Positions 23,391 to 33,000 of a DNA stretch of 35,473 nucleotides are shown piece by piece; the first letter of the stretch is position 1, and every line of letters begins with the position of its first letter. The DNA comes from Chloroflexota bacterium. GTDB taxonomy: Bacteria > Chloroflexota > Anaerolineae > Promineifilales > Promineifilaceae. The stretch is from NCBI GenBank assembly GCA_020629055.1, contig JAHDEB010000020.1, forward strand, positions 14,920 to 50,392, written 5' to 3'. The notes beneath the pieces are model-generated. The model saw nothing but the letters and a program-made list of their open reading frames with translations, was not told where the DNA came from and did not search any database. A program made the translations under genes and the position numbers.

Positions 23391-26210
23391 TTATTGACCG
23401 AAAATCTCTTCGAGATTTGCGCGTAATTCTTCTAACCCTGCAGCAACGTCAAAGTCAGGATTGTTGTTCATTTGCTCAGCAAATGCTGCCAACGCATCAC
23501 GAGATTGTAGCTCGTTTGGATATCCTTCTTCATGATTTGGATTGTCAGGGTAAGCCATGCTTGCGGTTACAACATCCCAGTTGATGTCTTTGTCAGCAAA
23601 TTGGTCTGCGTCCAGTTTATCGAAATAAGCTGATTGCAGAGACAAACGTGCTGGCAAACCACCGTAAAGCTGGGTCAAGGTGTCCGCTGCGTCATCCAAC
23701 AGGTATTGCATAACGATAAATGCAGCATCTGGGTTTTCGCTTCCTTCTAGGATTGCGAAGGTGTCAGCATGCATTTTAGCGGTAATGCTACCATCTGGAG
23801 CTGCTGGCATCACTGCCAAGTCCCAGTTTGCTTCCAAGCCACCGGTACAGCAGGTTGCGTACCATAGGTGAACGTGGTCCATCGCCATATTGCCTGATTC
23901 AAACCAGTTACCAGCGTTTAGTAGATCTGATCCACCATAAGCGCCGTTTGGCATGAAGACGTCTTTCCACATTGCGTCATGGTACCACTGCATAGCGTCA
24001 GCCCATTCAGCTGGAACTTGAGCGCCACCAGCGCCATCGTGGAATGAATTCGCGCCAAATAAGGTCGCTTGACCACGAACGTCAGCCCATTGCACGCCGT
24101 AACCGAACTGTACAATCGCTTCTGGATCGAATCCGTCCATGGTTGCGTCGTTTCCGTTTTCGTCAACGGTTAGCAACAGGCCGATTTCACGAACGGTGTC
24201 CATGTTCCAAGGAACTTCTTCACCGTCTAGGATGTATGGTTCGCCATAAGCTTGTGGCGGATACTCGAGACCTGCTTCATCAAATAGGTCTAGGTTGACA
24301 AAGATGAATGATGGGAAGATGCCGAATGGCAACCCAACTTGACCACGATTTTCTAGTTCATAGAACTGAACCATCGCAGGGTCGAAGTCGCTTAGATCGT
24401 AGTTAGCTGCGTCCATTAATGGGCGTAGGTCAAGGATCGCATCGGTAAATGCAGCACGGCCGGCAACACCAACAGGTCCGATAATGTCTGGAGAGTTACC
24501 ACCAGCGATTTGAGTGTTCAAAATGTCGGTTGCTTGAGCATTGTCGACATATTCTACAACCAACTCAATCGCATCTTGTGATGCGTTGAAGTCAGCAACA
24601 ACTTGATCTTGAACGGGGATTTGATCCTCATTTGAACCGGTTCCCAATCCAACGAACCAACGTACAACGGTTTTCTCACCGTCAGCCATCGCTTCTTCTT
24701 CAGCTTCAGCTTCTGGAGCAACAGCTGGAACAAAATCTGCACCATCAAAGATTGCTGCAAGGTTGTCACGTAGCTCTTCCATACCGGCTGCTACGTCGAA
24801 GTCAGGATTGTTGTTCATTTGCTCAGCAAACGCAGCAAGAGCGTCACGTGCTGGCAATTCGTTTGGATATCCTTCTTCATGGTTAGGATTATCTGGATAA
24901 GCCATGCTGGCGGTTACAACATCCCAGTTGATGTCTTTGTCAGCAAATTGATCTGCGTCCAGTTTATCGAAATAAGCTGATTGCAATGACAAACGGGCTG
25001 GCAAACCACCATAGAGCTGGGTCAACTCGTCAGCTGCTTCACCAATCAAGAAGCTCATAACTTCAAATGCTTCTTGTGGGTGCTCGCTTCCTTCTAGGAT
25101 TGCGAAGGTGTCAGCATGCATTTTAGCGGTGATTGAACCGTCTGGAGCTGCTGGCATAACTGCCAAGTCCCAATTCGCTTCTAATCCACCAGTACAGCAG
25201 GTCGCGTACCAAAGGTGAACGTGGTCCATCGCCATGTTACCTGATTCAAACCAGTTACCAGCGTTTAGTAGATCAGATCCACCATAAGCGCCGTTTGGCA
25301 TGAACACGTCTTCCCACATTGCGTCATGGTACCATTGCATCGCTTCGGTCCATTCTGCAGGAACTTGTGCACCACCAGCGCCATCATGGAATGAATTAGC
25401 GCCAAACAGGGTAGCCATACCGCGAACGTCGGCCCACTGTACGCCGTAACCAAACTGAACGATCGCTTCTGGGTCAAATCCGTCCATGGTTGAGTCGTTT
25501 CCGTTTTCATCAACGGTTAAACGCAAACCGATTTCACGGACGGTGTCCATGTTCCAAGGAACTTCTTCGCCGTCTAGGATGTATGGAACACCATATTCTT
25601 GTGGTGGGTACTCTAATCCAGCTTCATCAAATAAGTCTTTGTTGACAAAAATGAAAGATGGGAAGATACCGAATGGTAGACCAACCTGCCCTTTGTTTTC
25701 TAGTTCATAGAAATCAACCATTGCTGGGTCAAAGTCGCTTACATCGTAGTTGTTTGCTTCCATTAAAGGACGCAAGTCCAAAATCGCATCGGTGAATGCA
25801 GCACGGCCGGCTACACCAACAGGTCCAATAATGTCTGGAGAGTTACCACCAGCGATTTGGGTGTTTAAAATGTCAGTTGCTTGAGCGTTATCAACATACT
25901 CAACAACCAATTCGATGCGGTCTTGTGACGCGTTGAATTTTTCAACTACGCCATCTTGAACTGGAATTTGGTCTTCGTTTGATCCGGTACCCAGACCAAC
26001 GAACCAGCGGATGGTGACTTTTTCGCCGTCAGCCATCTCTTCTTCCATTTCCTCTTCCATTTCCTCTTCCATTTCTTCTGCCGCTTCTTCTTCGGCAGCA
26101 GGCGCTTCAGCTTCAGGTGCTGGAGCAGGGGTGTCTCCACCACCACAAGCAGCTAGCATAAGCGCCAAGATCACAATTAGTGATGTCCAGAGTTTGCGAA
26201 AACTATTCAT
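23391..26210 (-). CDS. Tandem-duplicated sugar-binding lipoprotein of an ABC importer
   Basis: This is 939 residues from the ATG at 26210 (AGGAG ten bases upstream; an in-frame TTG at 26216 is possible). The signal peptide ends in LMLAAC (Cys22). An acidic tether with three MEEE repeats (about 37-58) follows. Then come two copies of the same CUT1-type extracellular solute-binding domain, residues 59-488 and 508-937, joined by an Ala/Glu-rich linker (489-507). By my manual comparison the copies differ at about 37 of 430 positions, roughly 91% identity, with no gaps. Both begin ADGEK, share the stretch RWFVGLGTGSNEDQIPVQD after a few variable residues and keep YATCCTGGLEANWDL. Usual family length is about 420-480 residues. 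It delivers oligosaccharide to the two downstream permeases; a beta-glucan ligand is inferred from neighbours. Confidence 0.9.
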   Translation of the reverse strand: MNSFRKLWTSLIVILALMLAACGGGDTPAPAPEAEAPAAEEEAAEEMEEEMEEEMEEEMADGEKVTIRWFVGLGTGSNEDQIPVQDGVVEKFNASQDRIELVVEYVDNAQATDILNTQIAGGNSPDIIGPVGVAGRAAFTDAILDLRPLMEANNYDVSDFDPAMVDFYELENKGQVGLPFGIFPSFIFVNKDLFDEAGLEYPPQEYGVPYILDGEEVPWNMDTVREIGLRLTVDENGNDSTMDGFDPEAIVQFGYGVQWADVRGMATLFGANSFHDGAGGAQVPAEWTEAMQWYHDAMWEDVFMPNGAYGGSDLLNAGNWFESGNMAMDHVHLWYATCCTGGLEANWDLAVMPAAPDGSITAKMHADTFAILEGSEHPQEAFEVMSFLIGEAADELTQLYGGLPARLSLQSAYFDKLDADQFADKDINWDVVTASMAYPDNPNHEEGYPNELPARDALAAFAEQMNNNPDFDVAAGMEELRDNLAAIFDGADFVPAVAPEAEAEEEAMADGEKTVVRWFVGLGTGSNEDQIPVQDQVVADFNASQDAIELVVEYVDNAQATDILNTQIAGGNSPDIIGPVGVAGRAAFTDAILDLRPLMDAANYDLSDFDPAMVQFYELENRGQVGLPFGIFPSFIFVNLDLFDEAGLEYPPQAYGEPYILDGEEVPWNMDTVREIGLLLTVDENGNDATMDGFDPEAIVQFGYGVQWADVRGQATLFGANSFHDGAGGAQVPAEWADAMQWYHDAMWKDVFMPNGAYGGSDLLNAGNWFESGNMAMDHVHLWYATCCTGGLEANWDLAVMPAAPDGSITAKMHADTFAILEGSENPDAAFIVMQYLLDDAADTLTQLYGGLPARLSLQSAYFDKLDADQFADKDINWDVVTASMAYPDNPNHEEGYPNELQSRDALAAFAEQMNNNPDFDVAAGLEELRANLEEIFGQ
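23400..24689 (-). repeat. Direct repeat unit 2 (second binding domain)
   Basis: This 1290-bp copy aligns without indels to 24747-26036 at an offset of 1347 bp. Differences include many silent changes. Near-identical patches exist, for example around 23571-23640 versus 24918-24987. Confidence 0.9.
24747..26036 (-). repeat. Direct repeat unit 1 (first binding domain)
   Basis: This 1290-bp copy encodes the N-terminal solute-binding domain. It is separated from unit 2 by 57 bp that encode the Ala/Glu linker. Confidence 0.9.
26042..26077. repeat. 12-bp tandem repeat encoding MEEE units
   Basis: CTTCCATTTCCT occurs at 26042-26053 and 26054-26065, with a third copy at 26066-26077 carrying one substitution. 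It encodes the acidic tether after the lipobox and could vary in copy number between strains. Confidence 0.7.
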
Positions 26211-26216
26211 TTTCAA

Positions 26217-26579
26217 TCTTCTCCTAGTTAAATTGGATTTTTCAATCCGTGGGGCCCGAAATACATCGGAGCAAATTTAGTCGGGGCAAAGATGTATCCT
26301 GGTTGCTTAATCAGCGATTAGGACACACCGCTTTAGATAAGTTCATGACAAATCTAAAATTTGTGTCAAAGACATTGAGTAACAGTTTAGGGTTATGGTT
26401 ACGAATACTTGACTTGTGTTTCACCTCCAGGTGTTTCGCAAGTTTTTTAAATGTCGCTCACAAGCTTGGTTGGCAGACCGCTGTGGGCGTCATTCTGATC
26501 TTTTCTCTTATTAAAGAAAACCACAATGGGTTTCTAATTCGCAAAATGCGAAGAACATAGAATTGGCTAAACCATCCTT
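26217..26579. other. Intergenic region upstream of the importer operon
   Basis: This is 363 bp between the ROK kinase stop and the binding-protein start, presumably holding the importer promoter. The Shine-Dalgarno AGGAG is at the right place. I found no convincing -35/-10 pair and no LacI-type palindrome. On the minus strand GCGAAACAC and GTGAAACAC form a direct repeat near 26420-26440, and GACACAAAT with ATTTGTC makes an imperfect palindrome near 26350-26371. Neither is strong. Confidence 0.4.
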
Positions 26580-27581
26580 TTAGGAAGGTTGCGCCAAAAC
26601 CATTGGTTCGTTTTGTTGGACTGATTGAGCGAGTGCAACCGCCACTGCGCCCCATGCCCCGGCCCTAAAGTCGGGCGGGCACATCATTAATTTGTCCGGT
26701 TGTAACATCGATTCAGCCATAACTGAATCTGCACGCATTTTTTTCCATTCAGCCAAGATGGGATTCAAAAGGCTGTCTCCCGCACGAGATATTCCGCCAC
26801 CGATGATGATCTTTTCGAGGTCAAAAGACATGATCATCCCCTGTAAGGAGCGGGCCAGAACCAGGCTGACCTCTTTCACAATATCGATCGCGACAGCATC
26901 ACCCGCATCCGCTTCTGTAAATACAGCTGCTGCATCTAAATGAGTATGTTTGCTTAGGGATGTCGCCGTTCCATTCTGAGTTGCTTCACGCGCCATTCGG
27001 CCGATAGCGGGGCCGGCGACAAACGTTTCTAAACACCCATTCGCCCCACACTGGCAGCGCACATCGCTTTCTTTGATAAACATGTGGCCGACTTCACCCG
27101 CCATATTTTTTGAGCCATGGAAAATTTTGCCGTTTAAAACAAGTCCAGAGCCTACTCCGGTTCCGATGGTGAAGAAGGCAAGATTTTTAATTGATGCGTC
27201 TACTAAGAATTGCATGGCCCCCAAGGCAACCGCATTGGCATCATTTTCGATAAAAGCAGGGCACCCAAAGTGTGTTTGAAGGATATCGCCTAAGTTCATC
27301 GACTTTTCATCGAGATTAACCGCAAGCTCCACAACCCCTGTCTCTGCATCTACGAGCCCAGGGACACCAACCCCGATCGCCTTAATGGACGACCAGTCGT
27401 TAATGCCACCTTTGGCCAGCAATTGTTCAATGAGACTGATAATGACTTCAATCGGCCGTGTGCCATCACCTGGTCGGATCGGAGCGGTCATGAATATTTC
27501 GTTGGCTAACGCTTCATCGACAAGCAATGCGTCGACATTCGTTCCGCCGATATCTACACCAATAAAGTACTGATTAGACAT
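26580..27581 (-). CDS. ROK-family sugar kinase (glucokinase-like)
   Basis: This 333-residue cytoplasmic kinase has the ATP-binding motif DIGGT (10-14), the catalytic IENDANAVALG stretch with Asp114, GTGVG (140-144) and EVGH (163-166). The ROK zinc motif CQCGANGCLE has Cys176, Cys178 and Cys183, with His166 as the remaining ligand. It has no DNA-binding domain, so it is an enzyme rather than a ROK repressor. It probably phosphorylates glucose released by the GH3 enzymes. Its start overlaps the LacI-family gene by 8 bp and GGGGG precedes the ATG, so the two are translationally coupled. Confidence 0.9.
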   Translation of the reverse strand: MSNQYFIGVDIGGTNVDALLVDEALANEIFMTAPIRPGDGTRPIEVIISLIEQLLAKGGINDWSSIKAIGVGVPGLVDAETGVVELAVNLDEKSMNLGDILQTHFGCPAFIENDANAVALGAMQFLVDASIKNLAFFTIGTGVGSGLVLNGKIFHGSKNMAGEVGHMFIKESDVRCQCGANGCLETFVAGPAIGRMAREATQNGTATSLSKHTHLDAAAVFTEADAGDAVAIDIVKEVSLVLARSLQGMIMSFDLEKIIIGGGISRAGDSLLNPILAEWKKMRADSVMAESMLQPDKLMMCPPDFRAGAWGAVAVALAQSVQQNEPMVLAQPS

Positions 27582-28608
27582 GATTCCCCCGTTTTGTGGA
27601 TTCTCGAATGACGAGCTCTGTTTGTAATCTGACTTCGTTTACTGTTGGCTTCCCATCAATTAGATCCAATAAAATTCGAGCTGCTTCAAATCCAGACTCT
27701 TGCACAGGTGCCTTAACCGTGGTCAAAGCGGGAGAGATATATTGGGCCATGTAATCATCATCAAATCCAGCGACAGCGATATCTTCTGGAATGAGAAATC
27801 CTTGTTTGCGCAATGCTCGGTACACACCGGCCGCAGCATCATCGTTGCCTGCAAAGATTGCGTCAAACTTTATGCCACGTTGCAACATGTCTATGATTTC
27901 ATCTTCGGCACGGCCCGATGCGAAATTGCCCCGGCCGATCAAAGTCTCGTCTATTTCAATGTTGTTAGCGGTTAAAGCTCTTCTGTAACCCAATTCACGC
28001 TGACGTGAGTCTTCATTCCCCTCTGGACCTCTTAGATAAACAATTTTTTTATTCCCCATCTTAATGAGATGGTTCACAATGTCGCAGGCTCCTTCTTCGT
28101 TTTCAAACATGATTTTGGGAATATTTAAATCAACTGGGGGGGAGCTATGGAGCATGACAATAGGGAGGTCTTGATCATGCATGTATTGAATTGAATAATC
28201 ATCTAGAAAATCTGTAAAAACAATGAGGCCGTCTGTATTGTGCTCCCCAAGTGGTAAAGGCTTACCTGAAATCATAGACGCTGGCGTATTCACCGAGTAC
28301 ATCAACAGCGAGTAATCACGATTGTAGATGCAGTCATTGATTCCTTGAATTAATGTGGTGAAGAAGAATGTAGTAAGCCCTGGAAGAACAAGACCGATTG
28401 TGTGTGTCTTCGAGCCAGCAAGTCCACGAGCAGAACCGTGGGCTACAAATTTTAGAGAGCTGATGGCTTGATTAACTTTTTTAGCTGTATTCTCAGAGAC
28501 TGTCCCGGTACCGTTGATGACACGGCTAACCGTTGCTGTAGAAACGCCGGCCTGGCGGGCGACATCGTTTATTTTAACACGTTGGTTTGGGCTTCTTTTT
28601 ACAGACAT
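27574..28608 (-). CDS. LacI-family transcriptional regulator 1
   Basis: This is a 344-residue repressor. The helix-turn-helix is at about residues 11-32 (KINDVARQAGVSTATVSRVI), the hinge at about 50-65, and a periplasmic-binding-like sugar domain follows (about 68-335). The recognition helix STATVSRVIN is similar to that of GalR (SVATVSRVIN), whose sites have the TGTAAnCGnTTACA core. Three sites of that type lie just upstream, which argues for autoregulation of this gene and the coupled ROK kinase. The inducer is probably glucose or a beta-glucan oligosaccharide. No Shine-Dalgarno is visible before the ATG. Confidence 0.9.
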   Translation of the reverse strand: MSVKRSPNQRVKINDVARQAGVSTATVSRVINGTGTVSENTAKKVNQAISSLKFVAHGSARGLAGSKTHTIGLVLPGLTTFFFTTLIQGINDCIYNRDYSLLMYSVNTPASMISGKPLPLGEHNTDGLIVFTDFLDDYSIQYMHDQDLPIVMLHSSPPVDLNIPKIMFENEEGACDIVNHLIKMGNKKIVYLRGPEGNEDSRQRELGYRRALTANNIEIDETLIGRGNFASGRAEDEIIDMLQRGIKFDAIFAGNDDAAAGVYRALRKQGFLIPEDIAVAGFDDDYMAQYISPALTTVKAPVQESGFEAARILLDLIDGKPTVNEVRLQTELVIRESTKRGNHV

Positions 28609-28630
28609 AAACGTATAGAAAATTAATCAA

Positions 28631-28670
28631 TGTAAGCGTTTACTGTAAACGCTTACTGTAACCGCTTACA
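28631..28670 (-). promoter_or_regulatory. Triple tandem LacI-type operator
   Basis: Plus-strand sites TGTAAGCGTTTACT (28631-28644), TGTAAACGCTTACT (28644-28657) and TGTAACCGCTTACA (28657-28670) each share one base with the next, a 13-bp period. The first two together also form a perfect 12-bp-arm palindrome. The last site overlaps the -10 box of the regulator promoter, and the array ends 22 bp before the regulator ATG. Repression by regulator 1 is inferred. Confidence 0.75.
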
Positions 28671-28697
28671 TTGTACAAAGTTGTTTTGATTCGTCAA
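28670..28697 (-). promoter_or_regulatory. Candidate promoter of the LacI-ROK operon
   Basis: On the minus strand: TTGACG (28697-28692), a 16-bp spacer, TACAAT (28675-28670). The start site would fall inside the operator array. Boxes and spacer are identical to the candidate fahA promoter. Confidence 0.6.
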
Positions 28698-28837
28698 GAA
28701 ATTGGTCAAATTTGGCAAAATTGGTGGTGATTCTTGGAAGGTTGGTATGCCTCTGAACTTGAGGACAATGAGGTAAGGTCATACCGATTCCAAAAATAGG
28801 GCGCTCGGATAGCTTAGGTAGGCTTTTGAAGGCAGGT

Positions 28838-29845
28838 TTAATGGATTCTTGTGACCGAATCACGGATCATCAGTTTAGCTTTGAAATGTTTAATCTCTTC
28901 TTCTTGATCTTGAATTTTGGCTAAAATCCGTTTGGCGGCCGATTTTCCGATCGCAAGGGCGGGCTGTCCGACCGTCGTTAGAGGTGGGGTTAGAAACGCT
29001 GAGGCGGGTTGATTATCAAAACCGATTAGCGAGACATCTTCTGGGACACGTATACCTCGGCGGTAAAGGGTCAAACGTAGCCCCATCGCCATTTGATCGT
29101 TTGCAGCAAATATCGCTGTAAATGTAGGGCCGTTGTTTAGCAGTCTTTCCGCTACCATGACCCCCGATTGTTCTGAAAAATCACCCTCAACAATCAGTTT
29201 GTCGTCATTGGATAAATTAGCATCAGCCATCGCTTGGCGGTACCCGGCCAACCGTTGTTGAGCATCTTCATGACGGAGGATGCCGGTCAAATGGATGATA
29301 TTACGGTGCCCTTGTTGAATCAGGTGTTGTGTAGCAGCATATGCGCCGCCGTAGTTGTCTAGAGGAATGCACCGATCTTGGATCGCTTTAATGTCCCGGC
29401 CGATCACAATAAGGGGCAACCTTTGGGAAATTGCGATGAGTTCGTCTTCGGGCAGTACGCCACCTAAGATTACCAAGCCATCGACACGACGGTCGATAAA
29501 AGTTTCTAAACTACGACGCTCTTTATCTTCTTGCCACTGGCCATCAGCAAATAGTGGGTGGTAATTCCCACCGGTCATTTCATCTAAAATGCCACGTAGA
29601 ATCATGTCGAAGAAAGGGCTGGAAATATACTGAGTGATAATCCCAATCGTTTTAGATTGCCCCCCTGCCAAGCCGCTCGCAAAAATATTTGGGTGATAGT
29701 TGAGTTCACGAACCGCATCTAAAACCGCTTGCCTTGACCCTTCCCGCACAGATTTGTTGTCGTTTAAAACCCGTGAGACAGTACTAATAGAAACGCCGGC
29801 TCTTTTAGCGATGTCATGGATAGTTGTTTTGGCCGATGGTGTCAT
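28838..29845 (-). CDS. LacI-family transcriptional regulator 2
   Basis: This is 335 residues from the ATG at 29845; an ATG two codons earlier (29851) is equally possible, while the longer frame back to 29893 begins with TTG and adds a non-family tail. The helix-turn-helix lies at about 8-30 (TIHDIAKRAGVSISTVSRVL), followed by a hinge and a sugar-binding domain that contains AAND and GFDNQPAS. The gene follows the GH16 gene on the same strand, separated by a terminator. The strong palindrome GTGAAAACGTTTTCAC at the GH16 promoter is of the class bound by such proteins, so this regulator is the best candidate to control the laminarinase. Confidence 0.88.
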   Translation of the reverse strand: MTPSAKTTIHDIAKRAGVSISTVSRVLNDNKSVREGSRQAVLDAVRELNYHPNIFASGLAGGQSKTIGIITQYISSPFFDMILRGILDEMTGGNYHPLFADGQWQEDKERRSLETFIDRRVDGLVILGGVLPEDELIAISQRLPLIVIGRDIKAIQDRCIPLDNYGGAYAATQHLIQQGHRNIIHLTGILRHEDAQQRLAGYRQAMADANLSNDDKLIVEGDFSEQSGVMVAERLLNNGPTFTAIFAANDQMAMGLRLTLYRRGIRVPEDVSLIGFDNQPASAFLTPPLTTVGQPALAIGKSAAKRILAKIQDQEEEIKHFKAKLMIRDSVTRIH

Positions 29846-29901
29846 AAACATCGAATTTACCACAGTTTTATATCCCATGAAAAAATGATACAAATTTCAA
29901 A

Positions 29902-29934
29902 AGGCCCATGCTATCTACAAGACAGCATGGGCCT
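29902..29934 (-). terminator. Rho-independent terminator of the GH16 gene
   Basis: AGGCCCATGCT (29902-29912) and AGCATGGGCCT (29924-29934) are perfect 11-bp arms with an 11-nt loop. On the minus strand TTTTGAAATTT follows. It lies 72 bp after the GH16 stop and 57 bp before the regulator 2 start, so it separates the two transcripts. Confidence 0.8.
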
Positions 29935-30006
29935 AGAAATTATGCTTAAGAACACGAACACTATGACCGAATCAATCTATGTTCGCGTTCCTGCTTAGCT
30001 GAAGTA

Positions 30007-33000
30007 CTAATTCGCTTCAACTGCGCCGATATCACACCCAGAACCTTGCGGCCGAGCAACACCCCGTTGATCAGTTGCAGGGCAGGCAGCTCCGTTTGCT
30101 GCATCAATCGCGGGACTTCCCGCTTCTAATGCGTGTGTTAGAGTGGGGCCGCCATTGTTCGCCAATGTTCCCAACCCTGCACCACCTGCACCAACATCAA
30201 GGTCACTCGCATCCAATGCGCATGATGGGTCAGAAGAGATGTTGTTGCCCAACGAACTCAAGCTCGCTGCGCCACCTTCGACCTGACAGCCATACGACCC
30301 GTTGTCAGCGATGATGCTGTTCTGGATTGTTGCATTCACGGGGTTACCAAATGAGGCGATCATGAGTCCGCCAGCTGTACCAGCGGGAGCATTATTGCCT
30401 GTTATGGTGGTGTTTAGAATCGTAACCGATCCATCGGTGCTAAACATACCACCACCGTGCCATGCGGTTGACGTGTTGCCGCTAATCGTGCTATTCACAA
30501 TGTTCACATCACCCAAGGTACGTAACCCACCTGCGACATCAGCGCTTACATTGCCACTGATGGTGCTATTGGTGACATTAATTGTGCTGTTGAAAAAGCC
30601 ATAGATGCCACCACCGGGTTGAGTAAGCGTACTGTTGTTGCTCACCGTACTGTTGGTTAGATTGAGAGTTGCCCCATCACCGTTATAGATACCACCACCA
30701 CCAAACTGGAAGTCTACGGGTGCGCCACTACTTTCGGTGTTGTTGGTGACAACCATTCTGTCTAAATTCAACACACCACCGTTAAGGATGCCGCCACCTT
30801 GAGGTGAACCTACACCGTCAGAGACTGTAAGGTCATTCATGCTGACGGTTGCTGGTGCATTGATTAAGAATACACGCGAACTGTTGTTACCGCTTACGGT
30901 TAATCCAGCCGCATCGCTACCATCAATGGTCACGCTACGATCAATCAGGAGTTGACCCGAAGTTAGGGTGATTGTTCCACCAGCTAAGCTGGCATCAAAG
31001 GTAATCGTCCCATCTGTTGCCGTTCCAGCGATTGCATCACGCAATGAGCCTGGACCACTATCAGCTAAGGTGGTTACCGTTACTTCACTTGGTAGTGGGA
31101 TAGGGTCCAAGTGAACTTGATCGATCATCACGGATGAACCATCAGCTGGAACTTCGAAACCAAATCCGCGAACACCAGTGAGTGTCAAACCATCGTCTGG
31201 GGCACCAGCAGGCTGCTCAGCGCTACGGGTAAATCCATCGAATGGAACTGTTACTTCTTGCCAACCGCTGAAATCATCAGTGAAGGTTGTTTCAAAACGC
31301 TCGGCCGTATCTGGCCCTTGATAAACCCGGATATAGTCAACCGCCATCGACGCTGGAAGCTCGATGTTTGGATCAATCGCACCACCAAAGTTACCACCAA
31401 TAGCAACGTTCAGGAGCAAGAAGACTTCGTCGTTGAAGACCCACTCGTTCGGCGCAACGTCATCTGGGGTCGCTGTATGGTACAGGATACCGTCAACGTA
31501 CCATTTGATGAGATCTGGTTCCCACTCAACCGCAAAGGTGTGGTAGTCATTATAGACCGGTTCATCAAAGGTGTAGATATTGCCAAAGCTTGCGCCACCC
31601 GCATAGCCTGGGCCATGAATGGTGCCGAAGATTTCGTTTGGCAAACGGCCGACAAACTCCATGAAGTCGATCTCACCCGTTTGCGGCCAACTAACCACAT
31701 CAATGTCTGTGCCTAAGCTCCAGAATGCGGGCCAGATGCCTTCACCTGGTGGAACTTTGATACGAGACTCGATACGGCCGTATGCGAATTCAGCTTTCCG
31801 CCAAGAAATCAGACGGGCAGATGTGTATTCACACTCCCCATAATAACAGTCACGACCGCTATCGTCTTCACGGACGGTCAGAACCATATTCCCGTTACCA
31901 TCAGTCGCCGCATTGGCTGGATCATCGGTGTAATATTGACGTTCATCATTACCCCAACCGTTTTTTCCGTCAGGGGTCACGTCACCTATTTCATAGGTCC
32001 AAAATTCAGGATTCGGTGTGGTGCCGGCCGGTTCGTTAAACTCTTCAGCCCAAACCATTTCCCAACCCGATGGGCCTGGATCAGCTGCGCGATTATCGAG
32101 GAGATTTACTGTTACAGCCTCACCATTATTTTGGCCGTAATACCAGAAGCTCATGCTTTCGGCGGTGCTCCAATCTTCAGCATCCGGGAAATCACGGCTA
32201 AAAGATACGGTCTGGCTTTCATTGCTGAGTTGTTGCCCTGCATATGTTTGGCCGCTAAATGGAACACCACTTTCGTTACAGTCTATATTTGCATCTTGCG
32301 CTTGGAAGTGGAAAACAAGATCAGGATACCCATCACCGTTTACATCTTCTTCATGCCGTTCTGCAATACCATTCTTCTTGTTCACATGGGATTCAGATGC
32401 ATCGCCCAGCATCACCGTTGTATGGTCTACTAAAGCCACATCAAATTCGTCTGATCCAAAAAGAATAACAGGGATTACGCCATTGCTTTTGCACATATTC
32501 CCTTGTACTTCAACCTCGACATATTGAGGCAGGTCTACATTCAAGACAGTCTCATATGCATCTTGGCCAGGGATCGCAGCTGCGTCACCCGCTTCAATTT
32601 CTTTTGTCGAGATGTCCCCAGCGCCTTCCCACAAATATGGACCATGTGAGAAATCATCAACTAGGTTGGGGTCTAGCATGTCGTTTTCTATGATAAAAGC
32701 GGAAGCTAGTGTCGCAAAACCGGTCTCAACATCAACAGGGTTGGTCAAGCTTAAGCCGATACGCTCATCACCTTCCCATTTTGTGTCATCGAACGTCTCA
32801 ATCGAGAAAGTTAATTCTGATGGACCACCATTGGTGAATGTTAAAGTACCCGATGTTGGGGTGTATTCACGGCCGGGGATTGCAACCCCAGGAAATGTTG
32901 AGTAATCAACTGAAACTTGAGCCGGATCATCGCTGTTCATGGCACGATTCAGCTTAACCGTTACATCACCCGTTGTCCCTTCTTCGATGTCGAATCTGGC

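Noticed and set aside
23391-26210. Binding-protein duplication as a simple assembly artefact
   Set aside because: The two copies differ at about 9% of residues plus silent sites spread along the length. A duplicated read stretch would be identical. Long reads would still settle it.
26401-26460. GAAACAC direct repeat before the importer operon as a LacI operator
   Set aside because: The two half-like words are in the same orientation and lack the central CG palindrome seen at the real operators.
26571-26592. AACCATCC/GGAAGGTT hairpin at the ROK kinase stop as a terminator
   Set aside because: The stem has a mismatch and no U tract follows on the minus strand, so it was not called.
31258-32527. 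Plus-strand open frames of 85-165 codons opposite the GH16 gene
   Set aside because: They are antisense shadows of a strongly supported 1621-residue protein and show no recognisable domain.
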